A stretch of DNA of 21,900 nucleotides from Glomus cerebriforme. Taxonomy: Eukaryota > Glomeromycota > Glomeromycetes > Glomerales > Glomeraceae. The stretch covers positions 34,652-56,551 of the forward strand of contig QKYT01000011.1 of the NCBI GenBank assembly GCA_003550305.1, given 5' to 3'. Both the position numbers and the translations under genes were made by a program. A model generated the notes under the pieces. That model searched no databases and was not told the origin of the DNA. It saw only the letters and a list, made by a program, of their open reading frames with translations. This document shows positions 1 to 8,881 of the stretch, piece after piece (the stretch's first letter is position 1; the number at the start of each line of letters is the position of its first letter).

Positions 1-286
1 ATACTATAACATTTATTATTTGAAATTTTTAAATAATTAAATAAACAATTAATTTTGCAAAAAAAAATCTATTTAATGTATTTTATAAAATGATTTATAA
101 ATAAAAATATTATAATTATTGTATCATAAATGTTCCATTTAGTTGGGTTGTAGAATATTATCTTAAAAACCATTTTTTACTTAAAATATTTGTTTAAAAA
201 GGCAAAGCCCTGGATTAATTAAAGGGGGATTATTATGGTTAAATGTGTTGAAGGAGCTGTTGAATGGCAAACAAAAATAGTCAACT

Positions 287-483
287 AATCAAATTGATGA
301 TATAGTTAAATTAACAGAAAAGGGAGAGGAATTAGTAAACAAAATGAAGCAGGAGTAGAAAAGATTATATTAAAATAATTTATGGTTGATGCAATGGAAT
401 TATTTTATTTTAAATTGTTGACAAAACCTCATATGTCTAGTTTAAAAGAAAGTTATAATTTGAACATTAAAAATTTAATATGA
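287..483 (+). pseudogene. Unassigned coding relic
   Basis: Two adjoining open stretches in different frames read like protein. The first (287-355) is Lys/Glu-rich, including IVKLTEKGEELVNK, and ends at a stop at 356-358. The second resumes one frame over at 349 with VEKIILK, hits TAA at 376-378, and then stays open from 379 to a TGA at 481-483 (FMVDAMELFYFKLL). The amphipathic, low-Asn composition is unlike the surrounding AT noise. I do not recognise the family. It overlaps the 3' end of the minus-strand BTB relic (453-689), so one relic may have inserted against the other. It could still be a chance open stretch. Confidence 0.3.
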
Positions 484-689
484 GTTAAAACATTATTGTT
501 ATTCTCTCTATTTTTTGAAGCCAATTTTCGGCGTAAATATGGAGAACGGTAACACAAAATATTCATATGAGCTCGAAATACTTTTATGTTAGGGTCTTCA
601 ATTTCAATTGTATTATCATAATATTCATCATCCTTGCTTCAATAATTCAATATAATTTTGACTTAATTTTGAAAAAATTGAGTAGACAT
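453..689 (-). pseudogene. BTB-domain gene relic (N-terminal fragment)
   Basis: The reverse strand carries a decayed copy of the first exon of the BTB-BACK-TLDc gene found intact at 17862-17606. It starts at an ATG (689-687) followed by MSTQF. After about two single-base shifts it reads DDEYYDNTIEIEDPN, then VFRAHMNILCYRSPYLRR, and later VLTHIKF before a TAA at 455-453. The intact gene reads DDEYYDITIEV, IFRAHMVILNYRSSYLRR and LTHIKF at the same places, so homology is clear. The BACK and TLDc parts are absent here. BTB domains mediate dimerisation and CUL3 binding in general. This copy cannot make the domain because of the frame breaks. Confidence 0.8.
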
Positions 690-846
690 TTTGTTTTAAA
701 AAAATAAAGTTTAAATTTGAATATTTAATATTATTTCGGATATGATTGGGTTAGTTTTGGACATGTAAAATTTCGGATATAAGGTTTTCCCAGGGACATG
801 GTAGAGTTTGGGCTATAACAATAATAAGAAAGTTTTTTTAAAATAA

Positions 847-1035
847 TTTTTTTTTAGGTTCAGCTTCTCTCTTCGACTGGACGCAGATATTTTTTTAGTT
901 CTTTTAGTTGGTATGATATTTTCTTTTCTTCAAGGGTTTCCTTTTTTATATTAAATTATTTTTAATTTTGTAATAATGATTTATTAATCTTTTTTTTTAG
1001 TTTCAACCCTTCTCTTCAGGATGAACGAATGGATC
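847..1035 (+). repeat. Diverged direct repeat, about 40 bp, two copies
   Basis: A T-run ending in TTTTTAG is followed by GTTCAGCTTCTCTCTTCG (from about 858). About 143 bases later a second T-run ending in TTTTTAG is followed by TTTCAACCCTTCTCTTCAGG (from 1001). The copies match in both the T-run and the pyrimidine-rich segment. Each TTTTTAG would also serve as a splice acceptor, so these could be remnants of duplicated exon starts. The function is unknown. Confidence 0.4.
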
Positions 1036-1267
1036 AATCATTGTGGGAGTTACTTCCTCCAATTTATTAAATTTTTAAATAATAGTTTCTTTTTTTTAAT
1101 ATTACACGGCTCACTGTGATCAGCGGTAGATAGTACATTTTGTAATAGATTCACATGAGATATCCTTAACTGTTAATATGACTGGTTTACGCTAATTATT
1201 GACCAAAAAATAAAAATTATGATCTAATATGCAACACGAAAAAAATATGGATTGTGACTCAAATATG

Positions 1268-1286
1268 TAATTGGCTTAGCCAATTA
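1268..1286. repeat. Perfect 19-bp palindrome with paired CCAAT boxes
   Basis: TAATTGGCT / T / AGCCAATTA: nine-base arms that are exact complements around one central T. Each arm holds a CCAAT pentamer (one per strand), the core bound by the eukaryotic HAP/NF-Y complex. No gene start lies nearby, so a promoter role is not supported. Chance is possible in such AT-rich DNA, though the GGCT/AGCC core makes it less likely. Confidence 0.5.
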
Positions 1287-1486
1287 GCCCATTATTAAAA
1301 ATAAATAAATTTGGTAATAAAAAAATCTAAATTAAATAGTACGTTGCATAATCAATAATAAAAATACATAATAAGTTCTCATGACACATCTCTTGTAAAT
1401 TTTACAAAAGATAAAAAAAAAGGTTATAAATACCTACCATTTTTTAAAAAAAAAAATTTCTAAATTTAAAAAAACTAGATTTACTG

Positions 1487-1615
1487 GATTCTCCCTTTAA
1501 TTTCCCTCAATTTTCTTTCCTTTTTAAAAATTAGATTCTCCCTTTAATCTCCCTCAATTTTATCTTTCCTTTTTAAAAATTAGATTCCCCTTTAATCTCC
1601 CTCTTTATCTTCCTT
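1487..1615 (+). repeat. Tandem repeat, about 47-49 bp unit, 2.6 copies
   Basis: Units begin at 1487, 1534 and 1583 with GATTC(T)CCCTTTAAT. They continue through a CCCTC-containing pyrimidine tract and end in CCTTTTTAAAAATTA, and the third unit is partial. Copies differ by small indels. It is a C/T-rich minisatellite in gene-free DNA with no evident function. Confidence 0.75.
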
Positions 1616-2275
1616 ATACTGTATATAGAACTTCTTCGTATCAGGCAAGGAAAACCGGTCAGATAGTCGAGTATCTCCTAACTGGCTGGTTGGTTTAGAT
1701 TAGAATTCCCTCTTCCAAAAATCCAGTAACTCTAAAGATACCACGCACCTAAATTCAAGTTACCAGTTAAAACACCAAAGAATATCTCTAAAGTGATAAA
1801 GTCCAAAACCTGCTTATCTAAATAGAAGATGAAGACACCTAACCTAATGGAATATTATAGACTTATTGAAAAAGTCCAGTAAAATGTATATTTGAAGACA
1901 TAAAGATTATGCGGTCATAATGAGGAAAAATCAAAGAAGAAATGTTTATTAACAATAAAATATGAAAAAATATATACAAAATATACCTTTTAAACAGTAA
2001 AGACAAAAAGAATCTGATAATACAAATATACAACAAAAAAGCAAAAACAATTAGATAAATAGATGAATGAAAAATTGATGAAGACTAAAGAGATCATGGT
2101 TATGGTGACAGAAAGAAGATAATGAAATGAGAAGTATATCCACAGAAAAAAATGGAAAGAATAATTTATAAACATCCTGACAGAAAATAAGAAAAGTGCC
2201 AGGAATATTGGGATCACTTACGAAATGTGAAAAAAAACAAGATTTGATGAGAGAATTATTGAGGAATATATTTTT

Positions 2276-2641
2276 TCACAATTGGCTATTCACCTTTACC
2301 AACTATTTCTTCACCATCGGCTATTGATCCTTTACCAAATATTCCTTCACCATCGACTATTGCTACTATACCAACCAATACTGTGGAAAATATTTTTTTG
2401 AAGGAATGCTATATGAATTGAAAGAAGAAGCAGGACTGGATTATAAAATGGAAATTATCAAACAAATAGGTAAAAAGAATAAGCCAATTTATATGGAGAT
2501 AATGATACAAACACAATAGGAAATTCAGAACAGAAAACTTTACGACTTCAAAGTCTTTTTAAAAGAGCTAAGATAACTAAAGTGATTCCAGAAAAATTTG
2601 AATTAATATTGATGTACAGTATGGACAAAAAGGAGAAATAA
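2276..2641 (+). pseudogene. Unassigned coding relic with Ser/Pro-rich repeats
   Basis: From about 2276 a repeat of about 36 bases occurs 2.6 times (GGCTATT...TTTACCAA...TTCACCATC). In the best frame it encodes a Pro/Ser/Ile-rich string such as PLPTISSPSAIDPLPNIPSP. The frame stays open to a TGA near 2418. Further on, KEEAGLDYKMEIIKQIGKK and, in another frame up to the TAA at 2639-2641, LQSLFKRAKITKVIPEKFE look like real protein. Frames change at least twice, so the original gene is dead. I cannot name the family. The downstream segment is rich in charged residues and could come from a multicopy fungal gene or element. Confidence 0.4.
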
Positions 2642-3750
2642 TAATAGATCAAGAAATATAGGAGTATATTGTAAAAACTATGGGGCGAAAAAATTGATGA
2701 TAAACAAATAGTTCAAAATATGAATAAGAAATGGTATAAAAACAAAAATCAGAATTCTGGAACAAATAGTTATTATTTTTGACAATATATAGCAATAATA
2801 TTAATTTTAGTTTATTTTAGTAGAAATATAATTTTAATATTCAAATCCAATTTTTACAATTTTAAAGAAAAAAATTTTTTTGACTTTTTAAATATATATT
2901 TATAATTTATGTAATAAAAATAATAAATTAATGAAACAAGTAAACAGAATCAATAAAACCAATATTAAATTGTTCAAAAACATAATCATAATACAAATAC
3001 GTCTATTTAAATGATATCAATAACTGATAAGTAATTTAATTTATTATCATATAAAAAACATTATGTTAGACTTTGACTTGGGGCACAACAGTATTGCATG
3101 ATTCTTTAGAAAAAAACCCATTTGATATTAAAATTTTTGCTTACTTAATGCTAAAGATACCATGAGTAATTGAGTAATTGAAAAAAAAAACAATTTTTGG
3201 GGTTATTGAATACAAATGGTACTGAACATATTTTATTTGTTCAAATAATATAAACATTCGCTTTTAAAAAGATTGACTAATATATGGGACTATATATATT
3301 TTCAAGCAAAAAAAAATGTACATATTTAATTTACTTCTTCAGAAATATATTTGCTCTTATTAATACTTATAAATTTTATTATTTACTAATGAGCTTGTTG
3401 CATTGGAGCATTGTTATGCATTTATTTTCATTCTTAGAATGAAAAAAAATATGGTTCTTCTGGATAACTGTATAATTAGGCACAAATTCACAGAATTAAA
3501 GTATTGTTTACATTGGTTATTTCTATAAAACATATTATATAAAAGTCAAAATACCTGATTAATAATTGTTTTGATACTGAACAAATAGCATCATAACTCA
3601 TGAAAAACAGCTGTGTCAATATCATTGTAAAATGCGGGTCTATAATTATTATATCTATAGTATACAGCTAGATTTAATGTATATATTCTTTACATGACTA
3701 AAGATAATTTTAGATTTTCTTTTGATATAAGCATTAGTTATTCAATTTCA
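2642..3750. other. Gene-less AT-rich stretch
   Basis: I see no coding frame, RNA gene, clear repeat or element here. The sequence is dominated by A/T runs, with a duplicated GAGTAATT at about 3163-3179 that is too short to matter. Confidence 0.6.
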
Positions 3751-3798
3751 TCATATTGTTGAACCTCCCATTTCAAAGGGATTATATCCTCCGCTTAA
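3751..3798 (-). pseudogene. Possible TLDc-domain scrap
   Basis: The reverse strand reads SGGYNPFEM before a TGA at 3753-3751. The intact TLDc gene has LGGYNPIEW at its own conserved GGYNP motif. The 14 bases GGATTATATCCTCC (plus strand) are identical at 3779-3792 and 16655-16668. Residues upstream do not clearly continue the domain, so this is a short fragment at best and may be chance. Confidence 0.3.
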
Positions 3799-3838
3799 GT
3801 GCTTCAATTGCTTTGCAAGCCATAGGCCAGAATTTTAT

Positions 3839-4476
3839 TCATTGAGAATTTTCATTCACATCACTTACATAAATGTGTTTTGCTATTTTATCCACTCTAC
3901 AATCCATAATATAAGCCTGACTCATATATTCCAAATTTTCTACTGGTAGAGTTACATCTTTTGGTACCACTAATCGAACAAGGCCATTCAAATCATAAAT
4001 TTCAAATCTTTCTGAATAATGTTGTACATATTTTTTAACGATCTCATTTCTGGCTATGACCAAATATCTCCTTGCACTTTGTTAAACTCTACATCCATCT
4101 TCTTGTTAATTTTTTTCTCTGAGCATCAATTTTTTGATCCATCATCTTGTCAAAGTTTTTTTCAAAAGCATCAATTTTATCATCAAAGTTTTTTTTCAAG
4201 AGCATCAGTCTTATCATCGATCTTTTTGTCAATGTTTTTCCCAAAAGCATCCATTTTTACATCAATATTCTTATTAAGAGAGACTTCTAAAGAACTCAAT
4301 GCCTTCAAATAGTAACCATGTCTATCATAATTGACATACAATATGATATAAATATAATGACATTTAATATTCAATATCAATTCTTGGCCGTGTATAACAT
4401 CCATTTTATCATCATCATCATTCTCAGAAATTATTATGTCAGGTTCATTATTGTTTTGGGCATTACCATAAGACAT
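3839..4476 (-). pseudogene. Coiled-coil hypothetical protein in broken frames
   Basis: An ATG at 4476 opens a frame with an acidic Asn/Asp-rich head (DIIISENDDDDKMD) and a middle part. It leads into a Lys/Asp/Ile-rich coil whose units begin KNID or KNFD and carry K(I/M)D(A). The coil continues across frame changes at an 8-A run near 4188-4195 and a 7-A run near 4110-4116. A further shift follows before a globular-looking C-terminus (RRYLVIARNEIVKKYV, ... FEIYDLNGLVRLVVPKD) that stops at about 3839. Breaks at homopolymers may be sequencing errors, in which case this is a real gene of about 200 residues. Otherwise it is a pseudogene. An intron in the 4290-4400 part is also possible. I do not recognise the family. 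Confidence 0.5.
4116..4272 (-). repeat. 78-bp tandem repeat inside the coiled coil, two copies
   Basis: The coil is built of an 11-residue unit followed by a 15-residue unit (33 + 45 = 78 bases), occurring twice. The first copy has KNIDVKMDAFG then KNIDKKIDDKTDALE. The second has KNFDDKIDAFE then KNFDKMMDQKIDAQR, with one extra A. An 11/15 periodicity is the spacing known for right-handed or mixed coiled coils rather than plain heptads. Confidence 0.65.
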
Positions 4477-4742
4477 AACATTTGCTTGTTCATTTGCTTG
4501 TTATTCATTCTTACGTGAGAAAAAACTTAATTTCTAAATTTCATGGTCCGAAGAACAATTTATTCTCTTTAAGTATTTTGTAGATTAAGTATTTAAAAGA
4601 CTATTCTGACATGATCTGATTAATTTTATTTTACAAAATAAAGGTCCTTCCCATGAGTCAATTAGACAAAATTATGACGTAGATCATTATGAAATTCTCA
4701 TATTAAATTTTTTTGGTTTTAAGTGATACAAGAAAAAATTAG

Positions 4743-5130
4743 CTAAATCACATGATCAATATCACATGTTTCTTTTGTATCAGCCACCAATTCGATAAGT
4801 TTATCGTTGCGAAGTTTACTTTGTATGCAAGTGACATTTACTGCCTTTCAATAAGCACCATTTCAGATTAATGGGATGGAAATTGTAAATAAAAAACTTT
4901 AATTTCATACTTTATTTGCTTTACTGATATTTCTAAGCTATTTAAGAGCCTATTTAAGGGTTTCTTAATAGTTCAGTTTCTAATTCATGTTCCGTTGCTT
5001 TTTGTTTAAAAGCACGAGTATATGAACTTATCCAATTTTGTATAGTATGAACTTTTGGAATATCCTCCTCCTCTAACTCTCCATACTTTAAGAGTTCTAT
5101 CACAGTTTGATTTATTATCAATATACAAAT
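4743..5130 (-). pseudogene. Unassigned coding scraps
   Basis: Two minus-strand pieces look protein-like. At about 5115-4954 the frame reads TVIELLKYGELEEED then VHTIQNWISSYTRAFKQK and stops after LLRNP. At about 4847-4743 it reads CIQSKLRNDKLIELVADTK then ETCDIDHVI before a TAG. Both are charged and amphipathic and unlike their AT-rich flanks. The N-terminal part of the longer open frame (up to 5259) is Phe/Ile-rich low-complexity and not convincing. The pieces may come from one decayed multicopy gene or transposon protein. I cannot identify it. Confidence 0.35.
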
Positions 5131-5363
5131 CAAAATTGATATCAATAGGTGGCTTAACATATAGCTGGCCATGTGAAAATACTGGTATTTTTTCATGTGA
5201 TTTATTAAAAAAAAATAAAGTATCATTCGATTTATAAAAAAAAAAAAATTAATAATCACGCCACTACCAATTCGCCGCAGTACGCCATTTCATTTCGTCC
5301 GAATCTAAAAAAAATATGGAATAGATTAGGCGCAGACACACCACGTTACATATTCATAATTAT

Positions 5364-5373
5364 CTATATAAGA
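5364..5373 (+). promoter_or_regulatory. Candidate TATA box of the first kinase gene
   Basis: CTATATAAGA lies about 120 bases upstream of the chosen ATG at 5494 and fits a TATA consensus. In such AT-rich DNA the match is weak evidence. No other TATA-like element with G/C at its edges is nearer to the gene. Confidence 0.3.
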
Positions 5374-5493
5374 TAATATATCATGCGACTTTAATTTGTT
5401 GTACAATTAACTTCATAAAAATATAAAAAGATGAAATTTCAAACCAAAAAAAAAAAAAAATTTTTTTTGAACAAATTTTATAAAAATTGTATC

Positions 5494-7683
5494 ATGTCTA
5501 CTGCAGCAATTAATAGAGCAACTGCATCAATAGATTATAATATTTATGATGACGTACACAAACAACATAAATTTTTACAAAAAACAATTCTTGCTGATAA
5601 ATCTCTTACAAAAGATGAAAAAACTAAAATAATGAGATTGTTAGATGAAAATTATGACCGAAAGAAAATTCTTTTTAATGACGGAGAAAGAAGAATTTGT
5701 GAAAATTGTAAACAAGAATGTTTAGNTACAACATATTGTGAATATTGTGTTCGAAATTATTTAAAAGCAAAATTTTCAGATTGGACATCTGGAAATAATG
5801 ATATTGATAATTTAATACGAAAATGCCAAACAGAAACATTTATTCCATATATGGTAGTTGAATGGATCCCATATGATCATTTACAAAATATTGCATATCT
5901 AACAAAAGGTGGATGCTCTGAAATTTATACTGCATATTGGATTGATGGACATTATGAAGAATGGGATCCTAAAGAACAACAATTAAAAAGGGTTGGAGGA
6001 CATTATGTAATACTTAAAACATTAAAGAATGTTGAAGATGCCAATCAAAGTTGGCTTGATGAGGTTCGTAATTTTTAAAATTAAAAATCATTTTTTTTTA
6101 AAAAAATAAAATATTTAAATCATTTTTATAGGCTAAATCACATTTAACAATAAGCAATAAATGGGGAGATATACTTCGATGTTTTGGTTTAACGCAAGAT
6201 CCATTAAATGGAGATTATATGCTTGTAATGCTTAAAATGGATATTGATTTAAGAAACTATTTACAACAAAATCATAATCAACTTAAATGGGAAGAAAGGG
6301 TTATGATTATGTGTTATATAATTGAAGCAATTTTTCAGATTCATTTTGAGAAAGCAATTCATAGAGATTTACATTCAGGAAATGTATTATATTCCCAATT
6401 TAATGGTAGATGGCGTATTAGTGATCTTGGATTTTGTGGACCTGCTGATAAATCACCAAAAAGTATATATGGAAATCTTCCTTATGTAGCACCTGAAGTT
6501 ATTNNNNGAAAAGAANNTACTTTTAAATCTGATATTTATAGTATTGCAATGCTTATGTGGGAAATTTCATCTGGACAACCACCATTTATGAATAATGAAC
6601 ATGGTTATGATCTTGCAATGGATATTATTAATGGAATAAGACCAAAAATAGTATCAGGAACTCCTTTAGAATATGAAAGTTTGATGAAACAATGTTGGGA
6701 TGCTGATCCATTAAAAAGACCTGATATTAACACTGTTCGGAGAAAAATGCGAGAAATCAAAATGTCATATATAAATACAACCAATAAGAAAAATAGTATT
6801 ATTAAAAGGATTTTCAGTAAATTTAATTTGTTTAAATCTGAAACAAATGATAATTTAAAAACACATGAATCAATTAACTTAAAAACAGATCATTCAAATA
6901 GCAGATTAAGTACTAGTAAAATTTATCAGTTTGAAGGTTTACCCGAACCAAGAAATGCAACTGAAGGTAATAACGATTTTTTGCTTATTTATTTTTGAAT
7001 ATTTTTGATAATTAATATAAATAACCTTTTTTTTAAACAATAAAAATAGAAGAACAAGAAGGTATAGATAATTGTTATTTTTATTGTTGTTTTATTTATA
7101 AAGTATTTCATTTTTATAATATTTTTATTTCTAATAGCATTTCATAGTAAACCATATGATTTTGATATTCCTGATAACAGTAAGTAATGAGTTTATGATT
7201 AACTTTATTTATATATTAAAATATTTAATGTTAATTTCTTTTTTTAGTTGATGACTTCAATAATTCAAGCGGACATAATTATGTCAGCACGTCTAAAACG
7301 AATATTATTTTAAATGGTAATTATTTATTTGTAATTTTAATATTTTGGTTTAATAATACATTATTTAACGATGTAATTTTTTTAGATGTTAAAGATGATT
7401 ACAAAAAAGAAACAATGCAATATCAACTAAAAAAACAAAACATTGTCATTAATGGTAAGTGAAATATTTGTTAAATTCGGATAAAAATAATGGTCTTATT
7501 TTATTTATTATTTTTTTTATTAATAGATGATGATGAAATATGCAATAATCAAAATTTTCATTCAGAAGAACAGGATGAATTAGAAATTCCTGATGGTAAG
7601 AACTGTTATATCTTTTGTTTTTTTTTTAAAAAAAAAGTAGTTTTTTTTTTAATTTGTATTTTTTACTTTTAGATGGATTTTAA
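5494..7683 (+). CDS. Cys-motif TKL-like protein kinase, eight exons
   Basis: Ser/Thr/Tyr-type protein kinase of about 558 residues. Exons are 5494-6063, 6132-6966, 7050-7061, 7138-7179, 7248-7316, 7386-7454, 7527-7595 and 7673-7683 (stop TAA). The ATG at 5494 is preferred over one at 5431, whose extra residues only translate A/T runs. Residues 69-85 form a probable zinc motif (CENC ... CEYC). The kinase domain follows: loop GGCSEIY about 139-145, Lys175 in VILK, HRDLHSGN with catalytic Asp269 and Asn274, DLG (Asp288) in place of DFG, APE 310-312, and a C-lobe CW..DP..RP motif, so it should be active. TKL is inferred from the HRDLHSGN wording and the C-lobe. The tail (about 90 residues) comes from short exons, all between phase-1 introns, and is acidic and Asn-rich. 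If the intron at 6967 is retained, the protein ends at 6998. Ns lie at 5726, 6504-6507 and 6516-6517. The substrate is unknown. Confidence 0.88.
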
Positions 7684-8845
7684 ATTGTTTAATTAAAACA
7701 GTTTCTAATTTTTTGTATTGAATTATTTTCAAAACACTGAGACTAAAGTAATAAGGATGTTTAGTTTGTAATTTAAATTAATTTTGAATTAATTTAAGCA
7801 CTAATAATAGAGTAGTAGGAAGGAAGCCTTGCAAATTTCTTAGTTTGTAATTTGAACTAATATTAGACTATTACTTAAAATCTAAACCTGGTCTGAATCA
7901 TGTAAGGGCGTCAAAAAATATGAGATATTCTAGAGAATCATATAGAAATGAGTATAATAACGAAAATTAGAATTGAACAATTAAGAATAGATATATGACA
8001 AATTAATATGCTCTAAAACAAATAACCATTATTTTAGAATAACATAACGTATAATAACATATAGTAATGTATAATTTAAAAAATTTGTAATTTTCATTGA
8101 ACTTATTATGTTTATTCAACTTCCATAAAATTATTCTAACAAGTCAATATATAAAGTGAAGATATATTCACATCCAGATCATAATAATAATAATAATAAT
8201 TTTAAGTTATAATTTTGGTCAAAAATGCAGTCATTATTTTCATTCTGTTAATCATTTTTTTTAACGTGACATACGTCCAGACCAGGTCCTTTTTTTTTAA
8301 AAAAAAAAATAATTATTATGTCAATGATGGAATGAACATTCTAATTGTACTAATATGCAATTTTGCCGACATGATCATGAAATTTCGCCTTGTAAAAAGC
8401 TATTTATATTTTATTTATAAAAAACCTTATATTTTATATAAAATTGTTGAATTTTTATATTTTTTGACACTGCATCTAAAATTAATATTGAATTTATCAA
8501 ACTTTTTCTTGTAAAACCTTTAACTAAGTAAATACAATTTTTAACTAAATATTGAAATCTCGTTATTTTACTTTTTTTTGTCGGTAATTTTTCGAAATCG
8601 GTCAACATTACTGCGTTATAGTCACGTGATTTTCGTGAATTAGCTGTTTTGATTCGCATTGTAACCGTTACACGCACACTAAAATAATTAATCATACTTC
8701 ATACATGCATGGAATAAATCGCAACATACTATGAGATAATTAAAAGTTAATCACTTATTAATTATCTGCTTCCATAGAAGTTTTTCATGGAAGTTTCATT
8801 TATAATTAAATAAATAATGGAACTACAACAAATTATACCATAAAT
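7684..8845. other. Intergenic region between the two kinase genes
   Basis: No convincing gene. The minus-strand open frame at 8411-8695 has mixed composition but no recognisable motif. A short duplicated phrase TTAGTTTGTAATTT occurs at about 7759 and 7840. A microsatellite is listed separately. CTTCCAT/ATGGAAG, an inverted pair near 8770-8795, is close upstream of the second kinase gene. A T-run ending in ATATCAG just before 8869 could be the acceptor of a 5' UTR intron of that gene. Confidence 0.5.
8181..8200 (+). repeat. (ATA)n microsatellite
   Basis: Six and two-thirds perfect copies of ATA in intergenic DNA. Confidence 0.9.
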
Positions 8846-8881
8846 TTGATTTTTTTTTTAATATCAGAAAAAGAAAACGTC

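Larger units (their letters stand above)
690..2275. other. Gene-less AT-rich stretch with small repeats
   Basis: No reading frame here looks coding. It holds several small repeats listed separately (847-1035, 1268-1286, 1487-1615). There is also a loose pair of segments at about 735-804 that both start with ATTTCGGATAT and carry GGACATG about 20-40 bases later. The minus-strand open frame at 1990-2217 is Phe/Leu/Ile/Tyr-rich only because the plus strand is A-rich, and I do not regard it as a gene. Confidence 0.55.

Noticed and set aside
1990..2217. Minus-strand open frame of 75 residues, rich in Phe, Ile and Tyr
   Set aside because: The composition is what A-rich DNA gives on its reverse strand. 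It has no motif, and a membrane protein is not supported.
4019..4518. Two plus-strand open frames opposite the coiled-coil relic
   Set aside because: They are mirror images of the Lys/Asp repeat on the minus strand and have Ser/Phe/Ile low-complexity composition.
8411..8695. Minus-strand open frame of 94 residues between the kinases
   Set aside because: No recognisable motif and no neighbouring support. The stretch around 8620-8680 may belong to an intergenic repeat rather than a gene.
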